Positions 1-8,486 of a stretch of 64,000 nt of DNA are shown here, one piece after another (the stretch's first letter is position 1; each line of letters opens with the position of its first letter). This stretch comes from Arthrobacter sp. SLBN-112 (GTDB taxonomy: Bacteria > Actinomycetota > Actinomycetes > Actinomycetales > Micrococcaceae): assembly GCF_006715225.1 (NCBI RefSeq), contig NZ_VFMU01000001.1, forward strand, positions 3,100,001 to 3,164,000, given 5' to 3'. The translations under genes were made by a program, and so were the position numbers. The notes below the pieces were generated by a model. That model did no database searches, was not told the origin of the DNA, and saw only the letters and a list, made by a program, of their open reading frames with translations.

Positions 1-203
1 TTCCGGCAACGCCCTTTCTTAATGGGGTGTGAATCTGTTGGGAGCCCTAGGCTACATGCAAGGCTTCAGGACGAATTTGGCATTCGGGTGTAACGGGCCT
101 AGGCGTGTCCGGCGGGCAGGATGGTGCTGGCACCGACCGCGCCTCTTGGCGTAGCTGCTCATCGCCTCGACGATCTGTTCCCCCGGTGCCCGACGGCGCG
201 GGC

Positions 204-515
204 TCACTCCGCGGCGGCGACTCCGAGGTCCGCGGCGTGGCCGCTGATGGTGCGGGCCATGTCGATGTCGCGGCTGGTGATTCCCCCGACATCGTGGCTC
301 GAGAGCGTGACGCCGACCTCGGGGTAGGTGAGCGTGAGGTCGGGGTGGTGGTTGGCCTCCTCGGCGGAGGCGCCGATGCGGTTCACGAACTCCAGCCCGG
401 TGGAGAACTTCCGGGTCCTGAAGGTGGCGGCGAGGGCGTCGCCGGCCACGCGCCAGCCGGTGAGCCCGGCCTCGGCGAGCTCGGCGGCGGACAACTTCCG
501 TTGGGGATCAGTCAT
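204..515 (-). CDS. Pterin-4a-carbinolamine dehydratase
   Basis: A 103-aa protein of the usual family length. Enzymes of this family dehydrate 4a-hydroxytetrahydropterin, recycling the pterin cofactor of aromatic amino acid hydroxylases. The family signature is visible: a His-His-Pro stretch at residues 56-58 (EANHHPDL) and the downstream SSHDVGGIT segment containing His74. The ATG start at 515 has no clear Shine-Dalgarno sequence. CATGAT lies 6 bases before it, so a leaderless message is possible. No hydroxylase gene lies nearby, so the in vivo role (cofactor recycling or a structural role) is open. Family assignment is firm. Confidence 0.9.
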   Translation of the reverse strand: MTDPQRKLSAAELAEAGLTGWRVAGDALAATFRTRKFSTGLEFVNRIGASAEEANHHPDLTLTYPEVGVTLSSHDVGGITSRDIDMARTISGHAADLGVAAAE

Positions 516-910
516 AGAGCCATCATGGCTCCGGATGGCCGCCTTGGGCTACCCCTGGAGGCGCCACCGGCGCCGGCGACTGAGGGTAAAACGTCCGCAC
601 CGCGGCATAACGCGGGTACGCCCTGGCAGGTGAGAGAAAAGGCCCAGTTCGTGGTGCCAGTCGCGTCCTTCTCCGAGCTCCCCCGGCCAAATTCGAAGGC
701 CGGTAATGGACGTTCTGTGAGGGTGGCAGTGATGTTCCAATTTCGGGCACCTGACCATCTCAAGATACAGGCGAACCTACCTGTGCTGTGGCAAAGGGAC
801 CTGACATCATCGTCCCACGACAGGTCCGTTACCCGGCGGGATCATCGACAGTTTCAAGAGGGGATGGTTCGTAAGTCTGGGCGCCAGGGGCTTGGGTTTG
901 GTCGGTGCAC
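516..910. other. Gap without a supported gene
   Basis: Open frames exist on both strands here, but none has a plausible start signal or a recognisable protein sequence. I see no RNA gene. The far end leads into the hairpin at 911-946. Confidence 0.5.
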
Positions 911-946
911 GCGAAAGAGCCCCGGCCGGTGGCCAAGGCTCTTCGC
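911..946 (-). terminator. Hairpin downstream of the small secreted protein gene
   Basis: Inverted repeat GCGAAAGAGCC (911-921) and GGCTCTTCGC (937-946) with one bulged A. It lies about 60 bases beyond the stop codon of the minus-strand gene at 1009-1314. There is no uridine tract, as is common in high-GC actinobacteria. Confidence 0.55.
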
Positions 947-1008
947 ATGATCGGAAAGAGGAAAGACGGCTACGTGTGCTGTGGCTCGTTCCTCATCGCT
1001 CGCGCGTA

Positions 1009-1314
1009 CTAGTTGTTGATAATGCGAACTGGACCGGTGGCGGCATCGCAGACGGTTACCGCGTTGCCGGTGGCATCCACTGCTTCGCCGAGAACTGCTA
1101 TCGATCCGATGTCCGCGACATCGCAGAGATTTGCTGCGACACTGGCGGCTACATTGACGTCAACAGCATCCTCGACGGTGATGTCGCCGACAGTGACACT
1201 CACGAGGCCATCATTCAATGTGTTGTTGTTTGCGGCCTGGGAAGGTCCGGCAACGGCGCCCATCAGGAACAGGCTTCCAGCGGCTGCGACGGTGGCTTTC
1301 TTCAGAACTGACAT
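1009..1314 (-). CDS. Small secreted protein, unknown function
   Basis: A 101-aa protein with a clear N-terminal signal peptide: Lys5-Lys6, then a hydrophobic core, then a signal-peptidase-like site after GPSQA. The mature part is rich in Val, Asn, Asp and Ala, has two cysteines, and has a repetitive beta-prone pattern (VSVTVGDITVEDAVDVNV). ATG at 1314 is preceded by GGGAG, which decides this start over longer alternatives. The composition recalls small surface-assembling actinobacterial proteins such as rodlins or chaplins, but I see no diagnostic motif and that link is only a guess. The gene stands alone, with a hairpin downstream. Confidence 0.7.
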   Translation of the reverse strand: MSVLKKATVAAAGSLFLMGAVAGPSQAANNNTLNDGLVSVTVGDITVEDAVDVNVAASVAANLCDVADIGSIAVLGEAVDATGNAVTVCDAATGPVRIINN

Positions 1315-1573
1315 GTTTCGCTCCCTTGATATCGGCCCTCGTACCCCATCCGGCAGTCCAGTATTAGTTCTTGGGCTGCTGAAGGCCGTGCTGATGCATG
1401 GCGCAGGGGACCGGGCGTCTCTGTGGTTGCTTCTTTTGGCATCCGCCGGTTCGGCGGGGGAAGGCGGTTCAACCGGCTCGGCGCCCAAATGTCGCTTTAG
1501 TCGAGATGGGCATTAGGCCTTGGGAAGGCCCCGGGTTAAACATCTGTATTGCGCTTCCATTAACGAGCCTAAA

Positions 1574-1589
1574 GCTAAGTATGCTTAGC
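1574..1589. promoter_or_regulatory. Palindrome GCTAAG-N4-CTTAGC
   Basis: Perfect 6-base arms around TATG, in intergenic DNA upstream of the secreted-protein gene. The core TAAG-N4-CTTA recurs at 47602-47613 and, degenerate, at 47699-47710 and 47721-47732, suggesting a shared regulator. Function is inferred only from recurrence. Confidence 0.4.
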
Positions 1590-1857
1590 AGTCAAGGGGA
1601 AGTCGCGCCATAAATTAGATTGCCGGTTCTTGCGGCCTCCCAGGAACCTCGGGCACGGTGTATTCCCTCGTCAGGGGCGATTTTGCTTTGACATGTCTAA
1701 AAAGCTGGTGTTCGCGGCATCTAAAGAGTTGGGTCGCGGGCTGTGGCCGGGCTGCCGCGGCCTATTCAGGTGCGTGGCTGGCGGGTTCAAGTCCCTGGCT
1801 GAAGGCCTTCCGCCTGCTGTGGTCGGGTCTGTGCAGTCCTCGTTCCGGTTCTTTCGG

Positions 1858-1875
1858 GTAGGCCGGGGGGCCTAC
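1858..1875. other. GC-rich hairpin in non-coding DNA
   Basis: Perfect inverted repeat GTAGGCC-GGGG-GGCCTAC. No adjoining gene end explains it, and no uridine tract follows on either strand. Confidence 0.4.
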
Positions 1876-2040
1876 ACCTGTTCATGGTTCCGGACTGGGG
1901 TTACAACATGACTTCCTGATTTCGGTGCGGACCCGTACTTGAACCTTGCCTCGGTGCCCACATAGAAGCTGGGGTGTACTGTTGTCCTGCCAAAGAGGGT
2001 GTGGACAGCGCCCTTTGTGAACAGCCGACGAACTCGAGTC

Positions 2041-2080
2041 CATTGCCCGCGGCACCCCTTTGCCGACATTGCCCGCGGCA
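2041..2080. repeat. Two copies of a 14-base direct repeat
   Basis: CATTGCCCGCGGCA occurs at 2041-2054 and 2067-2080, a 26-base period, in DNA without a gene. Each copy contains the small palindrome CCGCGG. It could be paired protein-binding sites or a relic duplication. Confidence 0.5.
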
Positions 2081-2473
2081 ACTGGTGACCCCACGACTGG
2101 TGGACCGCAGGACCACGGCGCCCCGACCGGCTTGAGGACGTCAAAGGCACCCATCGAACGTTCTGCTGCCAGCGGCAGGGGTGCGAAGGGCGTCAAGGCC
2201 GAAGGTGACTATTCCAGGCCATCAACCGACCAGTGACACTGCACTGCGCGAGACCCCTGCCCGTCGTGCCACATCCAGTGCCGCTGCTTTGCGTTTGGCC
2301 ATGCTGATTCATCCCCTGCCTTTGGGCTTGGCATACCTAACTCATGTGAGGGCTAGGTGTACTGCCTTGGTTTGAACCAGGATGAGGTGGCGCCTGCAGG
2401 GTACACGGAACGTTCTAATGCTCTGTCCGTTGACGCCGGGCAATCAGGGGAACGTTCGGCGCTCGTCGGTCGC

Positions 2474-2950
2474 CTATTTCGCCGTCGTCTCAGCGTGTCC
2501 GAACCGCTCCCGGGCAATTTTGACGGACGTGCCGAGGGCAGCACCGATAACCTCCCAGGAGTCCCCGTTTGCGCGGGCGGCGCTGACGGCGGCGTCCAGC
2601 TCGGCCTCGGCCTTCACGGCGGCCGAACGGGCAACGGTGATCCGGCGAAAGCCGGCGGCGTCCCTGTCCACGCGGGGCGCCGGACTCAGGCGAAGGAGCG
2701 TACCATTTACCCGCAACGGCGCGGCTAAGTGCTCGACGTGCAGGACGTACTCTTCTTCGGGCCCGCGCTGAACGTAGAGGGTGAAGACGACCTTTCCCTC
2801 GCCGTCGTCAAAGTCCACTTTCCCGTGGCTCTCACTCGGGCCAACGGGCCACGGGCGCGGCTTCAACCGCCCTCCCGCTTCGTACTGCGTCGGCTCGTGG
2901 AGATGCCCCCCGTGCCGGAAGTCGGGGGCCTGTGCGTCACGAGGTGTCAT
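2474..2950 (-). CDS. Hypothetical protein with a C-terminal helix-turn-helix-like segment
   Basis: A 158-aa protein I do not recognise. ATG at 2950 is preceded by GAAGGAG, a strong ribosome-binding site at slightly long spacing. Residues 40-100 look beta-rich (KVVFTLYVQRGPEEEYVLHV). The C-terminal third is helical and ends in WEVIGAALGTSVKIARERFG, which reads like a helix-turn-helix of the kind that recognises DNA. There is no signal peptide or membrane segment. It stands alone on this strand with about 190 bases of apparently empty DNA upstream. Confidence 0.65.
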   Translation of the reverse strand: MTPRDAQAPDFRHGGHLHEPTQYEAGGRLKPRPWPVGPSESHGKVDFDDGEGKVVFTLYVQRGPEEEYVLHVEHLAAPLRVNGTLLRLSPAPRVDRDAAGFRRITVARSAAVKAEAELDAAVSAARANGDSWEVIGAALGTSVKIARERFGHAETTAK

Positions 2951-3143
2951 GCTGACCGTTCTCCTTCAAGTTAATCTTGCCGCTGCGCCCCGACGGTGTT
3001 CGCAGTGGCATGTGGGCAGCGCTTTGGTACAGATACCAGTAGAAGTTACTGCGGGTTCAGGCACACGAGTACCGGGTACTCGATCCTCCCGCCAAGTGCT
3101 GGAAGACTTTCCCCGTGTATTGGGCCTACCCCGCGCGAGGTAT

Positions 3144-3515
3144 TTAGTCGTACTGCTTGCGCAGCGCTGCCCAGGCCTGGAAACCGCCGATCAGGTCGGT
3201 GGCACGTTTTAGCCCCAGCCGCTGCAGGGTGTGCGCGGCGAGGCTGGAGCTGTAGCCCTCGTTGCAGACAACTATGATCCGGCGGCCAGGGTCGTCAGCG
3301 ATTGGGAGCCTGTGGGGGCTGGAGGGATCGAGCCGCCACTCGAGAACGTTTCGGTCGATGATGACCGCGCCGGGAAGGTCACCGTCGCGGTCCCGCTGAT
3401 CGACCGGGCGTGTGTCAACAACAAGGGCGCCCGCTGCCATCTCCCTGTCGAGATCCGCCGGGTGAACGCGTTCAAGTCCGACGCGGCTCTCCAGCAGTAA
3501 CTCGTTGATCGTCAT
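3144..3515 (-). CDS. Rhodanese-domain protein
   Basis: A 123-aa single-domain rhodanese. Catalytic Cys84 opens the active-site loop CNEGYSS, and the VVDTRP and GFQAW motifs frame the fold at both ends. Such proteins transfer sulfane sulfur through a cysteine persulfide, but the physiological acceptor cannot be told from sequence. I chose ATG at 3515 because the added upstream residues of the longer frame do not resemble rhodanese. The ribosome-binding site is weak. It is an isolated gene with no sulfur-metabolism neighbour. Confidence 0.85.
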   Translation of the reverse strand: MTINELLLESRVGLERVHPADLDREMAAGALVVDTRPVDQRDRDGDLPGAVIIDRNVLEWRLDPSSPHRLPIADDPGRRIIVVCNEGYSSSLAAHTLQRLGLKRATDLIGGFQAWAALRKQYD

Positions 3516-4055
3516 AGTCCCAAGGGAATCACTCGAATCTGAACTCCGCTGACAGACTGCGACCCCATCGTCGGGAATGTCAGACTGATTCACTGTTTGG
3601 CTCGCTTTCTGCTTATCATTCCGTGCTTCCACCCTGAGGCGAACGAGGAGCTGCTCTTTGTAGCCAATTACAAGGGTGTGGGGGAGTCCGGTCAACAGGC
3701 GTCAGCCAGGCGATAAGCATCGTGGCCGGCCCTGTTGTTCCTCCCATTGAACTGCAGACCTCGCCCAGAACCGGCTCGTCAGCGGAAAGGGGGTAATGCA
3801 CATGGCTACCTAACGTGCCCCCTTCAACCTCCCCTTTTTTGCTCCGCTGCGATTCAGGGTATCCCGAGCGGACGAATGGCGGACGTACAGTGTTCCTGCC
3901 TGGAGGTGATGAAATAGCCTCCGCGTCGTATTCCACACATGGCATTCCCATCGCCACTAACTGGGCATCGGCAAATTCATTGTTACGGCCGTTGCACCTG
4001 AAGGAATTTATCAGCAAAAGAATAAGTCCACCGACATAACTCTGAGGGGACCGTT
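3516..4055. other. Gap without a supported gene
   Basis: The short open frames on either strand show no start signal or recognisable product. The right end holds the ribosome-binding site (GAGGGGA) of the secreted protein gene that begins at 4056. Confidence 0.5.
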
Positions 4056-5342
4056 ATGCGTCTGCTACGCCTTTTCATCGCTCTGTTAGTCGCGGCGGCC
4101 GGCACTGTCGCACTTCCCGTGCCGGCCCAGGCCGCCGACGTCGGAATTCCCGGGCCGTCCTATGCGGGCGACGGCGTGAAAACCCCGACGGCGGACAAGG
4201 CCCAAAGCAAGCTTTGGTTTCAGGATGGGAGCTGGTGGGGACTGTTGTGGAGCCCGTCTGCACATGCCACGACGATTCACAGGCTCGACGTCGCAACACA
4301 GGCGTGGCAGAACAAGGATACGGTTGTTGACGCACGGCCCAACGCGCGCGGTGACGCACTCTGGGACGCAAAGGACGGCAAGCTCTACGTCGTGTCGGGC
4401 ACCACGGTGCGCTCGGAGTGGAGTTCGCCGCCTTCCCAGCAGGCAGTGACCTCCGGGTCCGCACTGCTTCACCGCTTCAGCTACAACGCATCGACGAAGA
4501 CCTACTCAGAGGACGCCGGGTTCCCCGTCACCCTCCACAAGGGGAGTACGGAATCGATAACGGTGGCCAAGGACTCCCTCGGCAAGCTGTGGGTCACCTA
4601 CACCACCGTTTCGTCCGACAACAGCAACCGTGTCTACGTCAACCACTCGACCACCAGCGACACGGAGTGGGCCACTCCCTTCGTCCTGCCCACAACCAAC
4701 GCCCAGGTGCACTACGACGACATCTCCGCAGTCACGTCCTTCCAGGGCGACAAGATCGGCATCATGTGGAGTAACCAGAAGCCGGGGCAAAAGAAGTTCT
4801 ACTTTGCCGTTCATCAGGACGGCCAGCCGGACAAGTCGTGGCAGACGGAGGTGGCCTACGGCGGAGGAAAGAACTGCACGGGGGGATGCGCGAACGACCA
4901 TCTGAACCTCAGGCAGCTGACAAGCGACGGCAGCGGCCGTCTTTACGCTGCGATCAAGACAGCCAATCGAAATGCAGGCCAGACGTTGGTGGCGCTCCTG
5001 GTGCGCGACGGCAAAGGCGACTGGACCAGCGCTGAGTTCGGTGAGGTGCAGGACCTCCATACCCGGCCCATGGTCATGATCGACGAGGAACACGGCCAGG
5101 TCTGGATGTTCGCGGTCGCGCCCGAGGTAGGCGGCACCATCTATTACAAGAAATCGCCGCTTAACAACGTTTCCTTCGCACCCGGCGCCGGCACGCCGAT
5201 CATCAGCAGCAGTACCGACACAGACATCAACGACCCCACCTCAACCAAACAAAGCGTCAACAGCCAGACCGGCCTGGTGGTGTTGGCCTCTGCGAGAAAC
5301 AACGCCCGCTACTGGCACGCCAATATAGACCTCAGGGGCTGA
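4056..5342 (+). CDS. Secreted protein, probable beta-propeller, function unknown
   Basis: A 428-aa exported protein. The signal peptide is evident: MRLLR, a hydrophobic core, then cleavage after PAQA at about residue 26. The mature sequence has repeated strand-turn blocks with Trp/Tyr and Asp-Gly turns (KLWFQDGSWWGLLW, GKLWVTYTT, GKIGIMWSN-type), as expected of a sialidase- or BNR-like propeller that binds or cleaves polysaccharide. A Cys pair near CTGGC may form a disulfide. ATG at 4056 is preceded by GAGGGGA. It stands alone, with a terminator-like inverted repeat after its stop codon. Confidence 0.75.
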   Translation: MRLLRLFIALLVAAAGTVALPVPAQAADVGIPGPSYAGDGVKTPTADKAQSKLWFQDGSWWGLLWSPSAHATTIHRLDVATQAWQNKDTVVDARPNARGDALWDAKDGKLYVVSGTTVRSEWSSPPSQQAVTSGSALLHRFSYNASTKTYSEDAGFPVTLHKGSTESITVAKDSLGKLWVTYTTVSSDNSNRVYVNHSTTSDTEWATPFVLPTTNAQVHYDDISAVTSFQGDKIGIMWSNQKPGQKKFYFAVHQDGQPDKSWQTEVAYGGGKNCTGGCANDHLNLRQLTSDGSGRLYAAIKTANRNAGQTLVALLVRDGKGDWTSAEFGEVQDLHTRPMVMIDEEHGQVWMFAVAPEVGGTIYYKKSPLNNVSFAPGAGTPIISSSTDTDINDPTSTKQSVNSQTGLVVLASARNNARYWHANIDLRG

Positions 5343-5368
5343 AGCAGAACGGGAATCTCTGGGGGTGC

Positions 5369-5406
5369 GGCCAAAGTCTGTCATGAGGAACCATGCGTCT
5401 TTGGCC
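5369..5406. terminator. Bidirectional terminator-like inverted repeat
   Basis: Perfect 8-base arms GGCCAAAG (5369-5376) and CTTTGGCC (5399-5406). It lies between the convergent secreted-protein gene and the TMEM175-like gene, so it could end both transcripts. Confidence 0.6.
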
Positions 5407-5418
5407 TGCCCGTGCCGC

Positions 5419-6021
5419 CTAGCTGTTTCCAACGTCACCGTGGTGGGCCGAGGCGACGAAATGCTCCACGCGCCGGTCCGGCACCAGCCAGATCAACGCC
5501 ACGACTGTATAGACGGCAATCCCGAGCAGGGGCTGGGCAAGGGTAAGCGCGATGCCCAGAAGGTAGATCAGCGGGGACGCTTTGCCCTTCCAGTCCCGGC
5601 CGACAGCCTTGGCGAGCGCCCCGTCCCTGCCCTGCACGGCGATCAGCCGGCGTTCGAGGATGAAGTAGGCGATCGCGGCTAACAGCAGATTGATGCCGTA
5701 AAGCAGGACAGGGACCTGGATGAAGCCGGATTCATCCATCCACCGTGTCGTAAACGGGAACAGCGACAGCCAGAACAAAAGGTGAAGGTTGGCCCACAGG
5801 ATCCCGCCGTTCACCCGGCTCGCCAGGTGGATCATGTGGTGGTGGTTGTTCCAGTAGATGCCCACGTACACGAAACTCAGCAAGTAACTGAACAAGGTGG
5901 GCAGAATGCCGGCCACACCTGCCCAAGTTGGTTCCTCGGGGACGTGAAGTTCCAGCACCATGATGGTGATGATGATCGCCAGGACGCCGTCGCTGAATGC
6001 TTCGAGCCGGTTCTTGTTCAT
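5419..6021 (-). CDS. TMEM175-family potassium channel-like membrane protein
   Basis: A 200-aa integral membrane protein with about six transmembrane helices. Residues 3-10 carry the family signature R-x-x-x-F-S-D (RLEAFSDG) at the start of the first helix, which lines the pore in TMEM175-type channels. The motif NNHHHMIH follows in the second or third helix, as in bacterial members. I prefer ATG at 6021, with GAAGGGA upstream. A GTG at 6048 would add nine residues of no obvious value. Bacterial homologues are leaky potassium channels; ion selectivity here is inferred from family only. No partner gene is adjacent. Confidence 0.85.
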   Translation of the reverse strand: MNKNRLEAFSDGVLAIIITIMVLELHVPEEPTWAGVAGILPTLFSYLLSFVYVGIYWNNHHHMIHLASRVNGGILWANLHLLFWLSLFPFTTRWMDESGFIQVPVLLYGINLLLAAIAYFILERRLIAVQGRDGALAKAVGRDWKGKASPLIYLLGIALTLAQPLLGIAVYTVVALIWLVPDRRVEHFVASAHHGDVGNS

Positions 6022-6048
6022 GACGTGGGGTCCCTTCGGAAGGCTCAC

Positions 6049-6395
6049 TGATGCTGTTTCTCAGTGTGCGATCGAGCGTTGCGGCGCCCTGGGCCCGGCA
6101 ATGACGAGCTTGCTGCCCAGCCAGCCTAACGCGAGGCCGGCCAAGGCCATTCCCTCACGTGTTCCCCTGGGCATCCTTCCTGCTTCCGGGGGCATTCCGG
6201 GTTCAGCCAGTGGCCCTGCGAGGATGCCTTCACCGATGGCGAAGGCAACGGGCGAAGGACACCGGGTAAAGCGCCATGGGAGCCTCCTTTGCAGCTCACT
6301 CCACGATGCCCTCACGGTTGCAGGCGGAGTAGAGGCGTTAGCCCTCTACTCAAGTGCAGGCGCCTTCTTACATATGCCGTCCACGACGCCGCCGC
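6049..6395. other. Gap without a supported gene
   Basis: A minus-strand frame of 84 codons (6061-6315) includes a short hydrophobic stretch, but it has no ribosome-binding site and no recognisable sequence. I therefore left it out. Confidence 0.45.
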
Positions 6396-6629
6396 TCATG
6401 ACGCATGCACTCCATGGCGGGAGCACTCCGCCGTCCAGCCCAGCGGTGTTACCTGGACCTTCATCCGGCGCCCGCATGCCGCGCAGTAGCGCGGCGGTTC
6501 CATCGTGAGGCGCTCGCCGCAGCGGTGGTGAACGTCCGACGGCGGCCCGTCGCCGCCGTCGTACGCCTCGCCGCAGTGCCCGCAAAAGTTTCCCGCGGCT
6601 GAACGTGCGGGGAGTGAAACGCTGTTCAC
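6396..6629 (-). CDS. bsaP: Biotin synthase auxiliary protein (BsaP-like)
   Basis: A 77-aa zinc-ribbon-like or iron-sulfur-binding protein with Cys at 16, 19, 37, 49, 52 and 69, arranged as two CxxC pairs plus two single cysteines. The segment [19 protein letters not shown] matches my memory of the mycobacterial BsaP family, which supports the iron-sulfur cluster of biotin synthase. The GTG start overlaps the bioB stop codon (GTGA), so translation is probably coupled. Position and motif support each other well. The bound metal or cluster is inferred, not seen. Confidence 0.85.
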   Translation of the reverse strand: MNSVSLPARSAAGNFCGHCGEAYDGGDGPPSDVHHRCGERLTMEPPRYCAACGRRMKVQVTPLGWTAECSRHGVHAS

Positions 6630-7672
6630 AGCGTCTTCTGGAGTTCCTTGATGGGCATGTTGAGGTCCACGAGCAGGTTCAGGTCTGCGGTGGCGGGGCG
6701 GCCCAGCGTGGTGAGGTAATTGCCCACGATCACGGCGTTGATGCCGCCGAGCAGGCCGTCGCGGGTACCGAGGTCGCCCAGGGTGAGTTCACGGCCGCCC
6801 GCGTACCGGAGCACGGTGCGGGGCATGGCCAGGCGGAAGGCGGCGATGGCGCGGAGGGCATCTTTGCCGTCCATGATGCCCTGGTTTTCCAGGGGTGTTC
6901 CCGGCCGGGGGTTGAGGAAGTTGAGCGGTACCTCGTGCGGTTCCAGTGCCGCAAGCTGGGCGGCGAGTTCGGCCCGCTGCTCCAGGCTTTCGCCCATGCC
7001 GATCAGGGCGCCGCAGCACAGTTCCATCCCGGCCTCCTTGACCATGGCGCACGTCTCCAGCCGTTCGTCATAAGTGTGGGTGGTGACCACTTCCGGGAAG
7101 TAGCTGCGGGCTGTTTCCAGGTTGTGGTTGTAGCGGTGCACGCCCCAGTCCTTGAGCTGGTCCACCTGGCGCTGGGTGAGCATGCCCAGGGAGCAGGCGA
7201 TGTTGATGTCCACCTCTGCTGTGATGCGGTCGATGGCGAACTTGATCTGGTTCATCAGCTTGATGTCGGGTCCCCGGACGGCGGCGACGATGCAGAATTC
7301 GGTGGCTCCGGTGGCGGCTGTTTCCTTGGCGGCCTTGACCAGTTCCGGTATATCCAGCCAGACGCCCCGGACGGGGGAGTCGAAGAGGCCGGACTGGCTG
7401 CAGAAGTGGCAGTCCTCCGGGCAGCCGCCGGTCTTGATGGAAATGATGCCTTCCACCTCCACGTCCTCGCCGCAGTGCCGGAGCCGGACCTGGTGTGCCA
7501 GCTCCAGCGCCGCGGGAAGCGCCTCGTCCGGAAGGCGAAGGACCTCTTCGACCTGGGCCTGGGTCAGGCCGATGCCGTCCTTGAGGACCTGCACGCGGGC
7601 GGTCTCGAGGATCTTATACCCGGTGCCGGTGCCGCGGCTCGGTGCGGTGGGAAGGTTTGGCTGGATCGTCAT
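6626..7672 (-). CDS. bioB: Biotin synthase
   Basis: A 348-aa radical SAM enzyme that inserts sulfur into dethiobiotin, the last step of biotin synthesis. The radical SAM cysteines are Cys84, Cys88 and Cys91 in CPEDCHFC. Residues following the family pattern for the auxiliary cluster ([21 protein letters not shown]) are present. ATG at 7672 has GAAGGA seven bases upstream, which decides it over a GTG at 7687. bsaP follows with a 4-base overlap. bioA, bioD and bioF are not in the window, so dethiobiotin must come from elsewhere or from uptake. An inverted repeat sits just before the ribosome-binding site. Confidence 0.97.
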   Translation of the reverse strand: MTIQPNLPTAPSRGTGTGYKILETARVQVLKDGIGLTQAQVEEVLRLPDEALPAALELAHQVRLRHCGEDVEVEGIISIKTGGCPEDCHFCSQSGLFDSPVRGVWLDIPELVKAAKETAATGATEFCIVAAVRGPDIKLMNQIKFAIDRITAEVDINIACSLGMLTQRQVDQLKDWGVHRYNHNLETARSYFPEVVTTHTYDERLETCAMVKEAGMELCCGALIGMGESLEQRAELAAQLAALEPHEVPLNFLNPRPGTPLENQGIMDGKDALRAIAAFRLAMPRTVLRYAGGRELTLGDLGTRDGLLGGINAVIVGNYLTTLGRPATADLNLLVDLNMPIKELQKTL

Positions 7673-7687
7673 TAAGTCGTCCTTCAC

Positions 7688-7716
7688 GTCTGCTTGGAAT
7701 ATCCCTTAGAGCAGAC
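7688..7716 (-). promoter_or_regulatory. Inverted repeat in the bioB leader
   Basis: GTCTGCT (7688-7694) and AGCAGAC (7710-7716) form perfect 7-base arms around 15 bases, immediately upstream of the bioB ribosome-binding site. It could be a repressor operator or an mRNA hairpin. It does not match the TAACTGA operator of the neighbouring TetR cluster. Confidence 0.45.
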
Positions 7717-7805
7717 GCTAGTTCTCCTTTGATGAGCCTATTTTGGAGGGGTTCAACAAAGAATGGGGTGATTGGGCCAACGAAGGCCTCCACTGCAGGA
7801 CCGGC

Positions 7806-8423
7806 TCAGGACTTTCCTGGGTCTCCCGGAAGAAGCAGGCGGACCTGGGTCCTGATGTCCTGCACAATGTCCTCGATGCGGGTGGCGGGATCCGGGCTTC
7901 CTGCCATGCCGAGGAACATGATTGCCGAGACGACGTGCGCCGTGGTGGCGGCATCAGCGGCGCTGAGCCTGCCCTTGCGCGCCAGGACGGCGGCGATGGC
8001 CTCCTCGGTTTGCGCGACGATGTGCAGGGCTTCCCGATGGCGCGGCTCCGAGGAATCGCCGAAGACCATCTCCTTCAGGTAGGTGCGCCCGTTTTCGACC
8101 TGGACCCGGTTGCACTCCACGATCGGCTGCAGGATGGCCATCACGGCATCGAGTTCATCCGGAATGGTTTCAGCAGCGGCGCGGCCCCGCTCCAGCGCTT
8201 CGGCGTAGTGGGCATTCTGCACCAGCAGAAGGAGCTCGCCCTTGGACTTCGCGTAAAGGAACAGGGTCCCGGTGCCGATATCGGCCTTGTCCGCGATCTG
8301 CTGTGTCGTCACTTCCTCAACGCCATGTTCGGTGAACAGCTCACTGGCTGCGGCGGTGATGCGGTCCAGCTTCTGTTGCTTGTTCCGCTCGCGCCGCCCG
8401 GGAGGCTGGGAAGGGACAGGCAC
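7806..8423 (-). CDS. TetR-family transcriptional regulator
   Basis: A 205-aa regulator. The N-terminal helix-turn-helix (about residues 19-65) has the typical TetR pattern: AASELFTEHGVEEVTTQQIADKA then IGTGTLFLYAKSK. The C-terminal ligand domain is variable. The GTG start has an ideal AAGGAG upstream. A perfect 20-base palindrome (8439-8458) lies directly upstream, next to a TATACT -10 element, and a near copy lies before the SDR gene at 11182. The protein therefore probably represses itself and the SDR-oxidoreductase-hydrolase operon. bioB lies downstream on the same strand, but its leader lacks this operator, so a BioQ-like role is unlikely. The inducer is unknown. Confidence 0.92.
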   Translation of the reverse strand: MPVPSQPPGRRERNKQQKLDRITAAASELFTEHGVEEVTTQQIADKADIGTGTLFLYAKSKGELLLLVQNAHYAEALERGRAAAETIPDELDAVMAILQPIVECNRVQVENGRTYLKEMVFGDSSEPRHREALHIVAQTEEAIAAVLARKGRLSAADAATTAHVVSAIMFLGMAGSPDPATRIEDIVQDIRTQVRLLLPGDPGKS

Positions 8424-8438
8424 AGGGACTCCTTGGAT

Positions 8439-8458
8439 TAACTGATTGGACTCAGTTA
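8439..8458. promoter_or_regulatory. Palindromic operator upstream of the TetR gene
   Basis: TAACTGA-N6-TCAGTTA with perfect 7-base arms, 15 bases before the GTG start of the TetR gene and next to a TATACT -10 element (8461-8466, minus strand). A near-identical copy is at 11229-11248. Autoregulation by the TetR protein is the natural inference. Confidence 0.75.
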
Positions 8459-8460
8459 TG

Positions 8461-8466
8461 AGTATA
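8461..8466 (-). promoter_or_regulatory. -10 element of the TetR gene promoter
   Basis: TATACT on the minus strand, two bases upstream of the palindromic operator. A bound repressor would cover the transcription start. No good -35 element is visible. Confidence 0.5.
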
Positions 8467-8486
8467 ACGGCGCGGCTGCACCTGGA

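Larger units (their letters stand above)
1315..2473. other. Gene-poor stretch with hairpins and a short tandem repeat
   Basis: Over 1.1 kb without a convincing coding region. It contains a palindrome at 1574-1589, a GC-rich hairpin at 1858-1875 and a 14-base direct repeat at 2041-2080, listed separately. A frame beginning ATG at 1693 is open for about 70 codons, but I could not recognise its product and the rest of the gap looks non-coding. A T-arm-like sequence at 1781-1800 does not extend into a tRNA. Confidence 0.5.

Noticed and set aside
105..950. 281-codon plus-strand frame across the pterin dehydratase gene
   Set aside because: It is the antisense shadow of a high-GC gene with no start signal and low-complexity Gly/Arg-rich product.
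1781..1800. T-arm-like sequence GGTTCAAGTCC, a possible tRNA
   Set aside because: No matching acceptor, D or anticodon stems could be drawn around it.
3616..4017. 133-codon minus-strand frame between the rhodanese and secreted protein genes
   Set aside because: No ribosome-binding site and an irregular composition without recognisable motifs.
6061..6315. 84-codon minus-strand frame with a hydrophobic stretch
   Set aside because: No ribosome-binding site, no leaderless-type promoter and no recognisable sequence.
7673..7805. BioQ-like control of bioB by the neighbouring TetR protein
   Set aside because: The bioB leader does not contain the TAACTGA operator found before the TetR and SDR genes.
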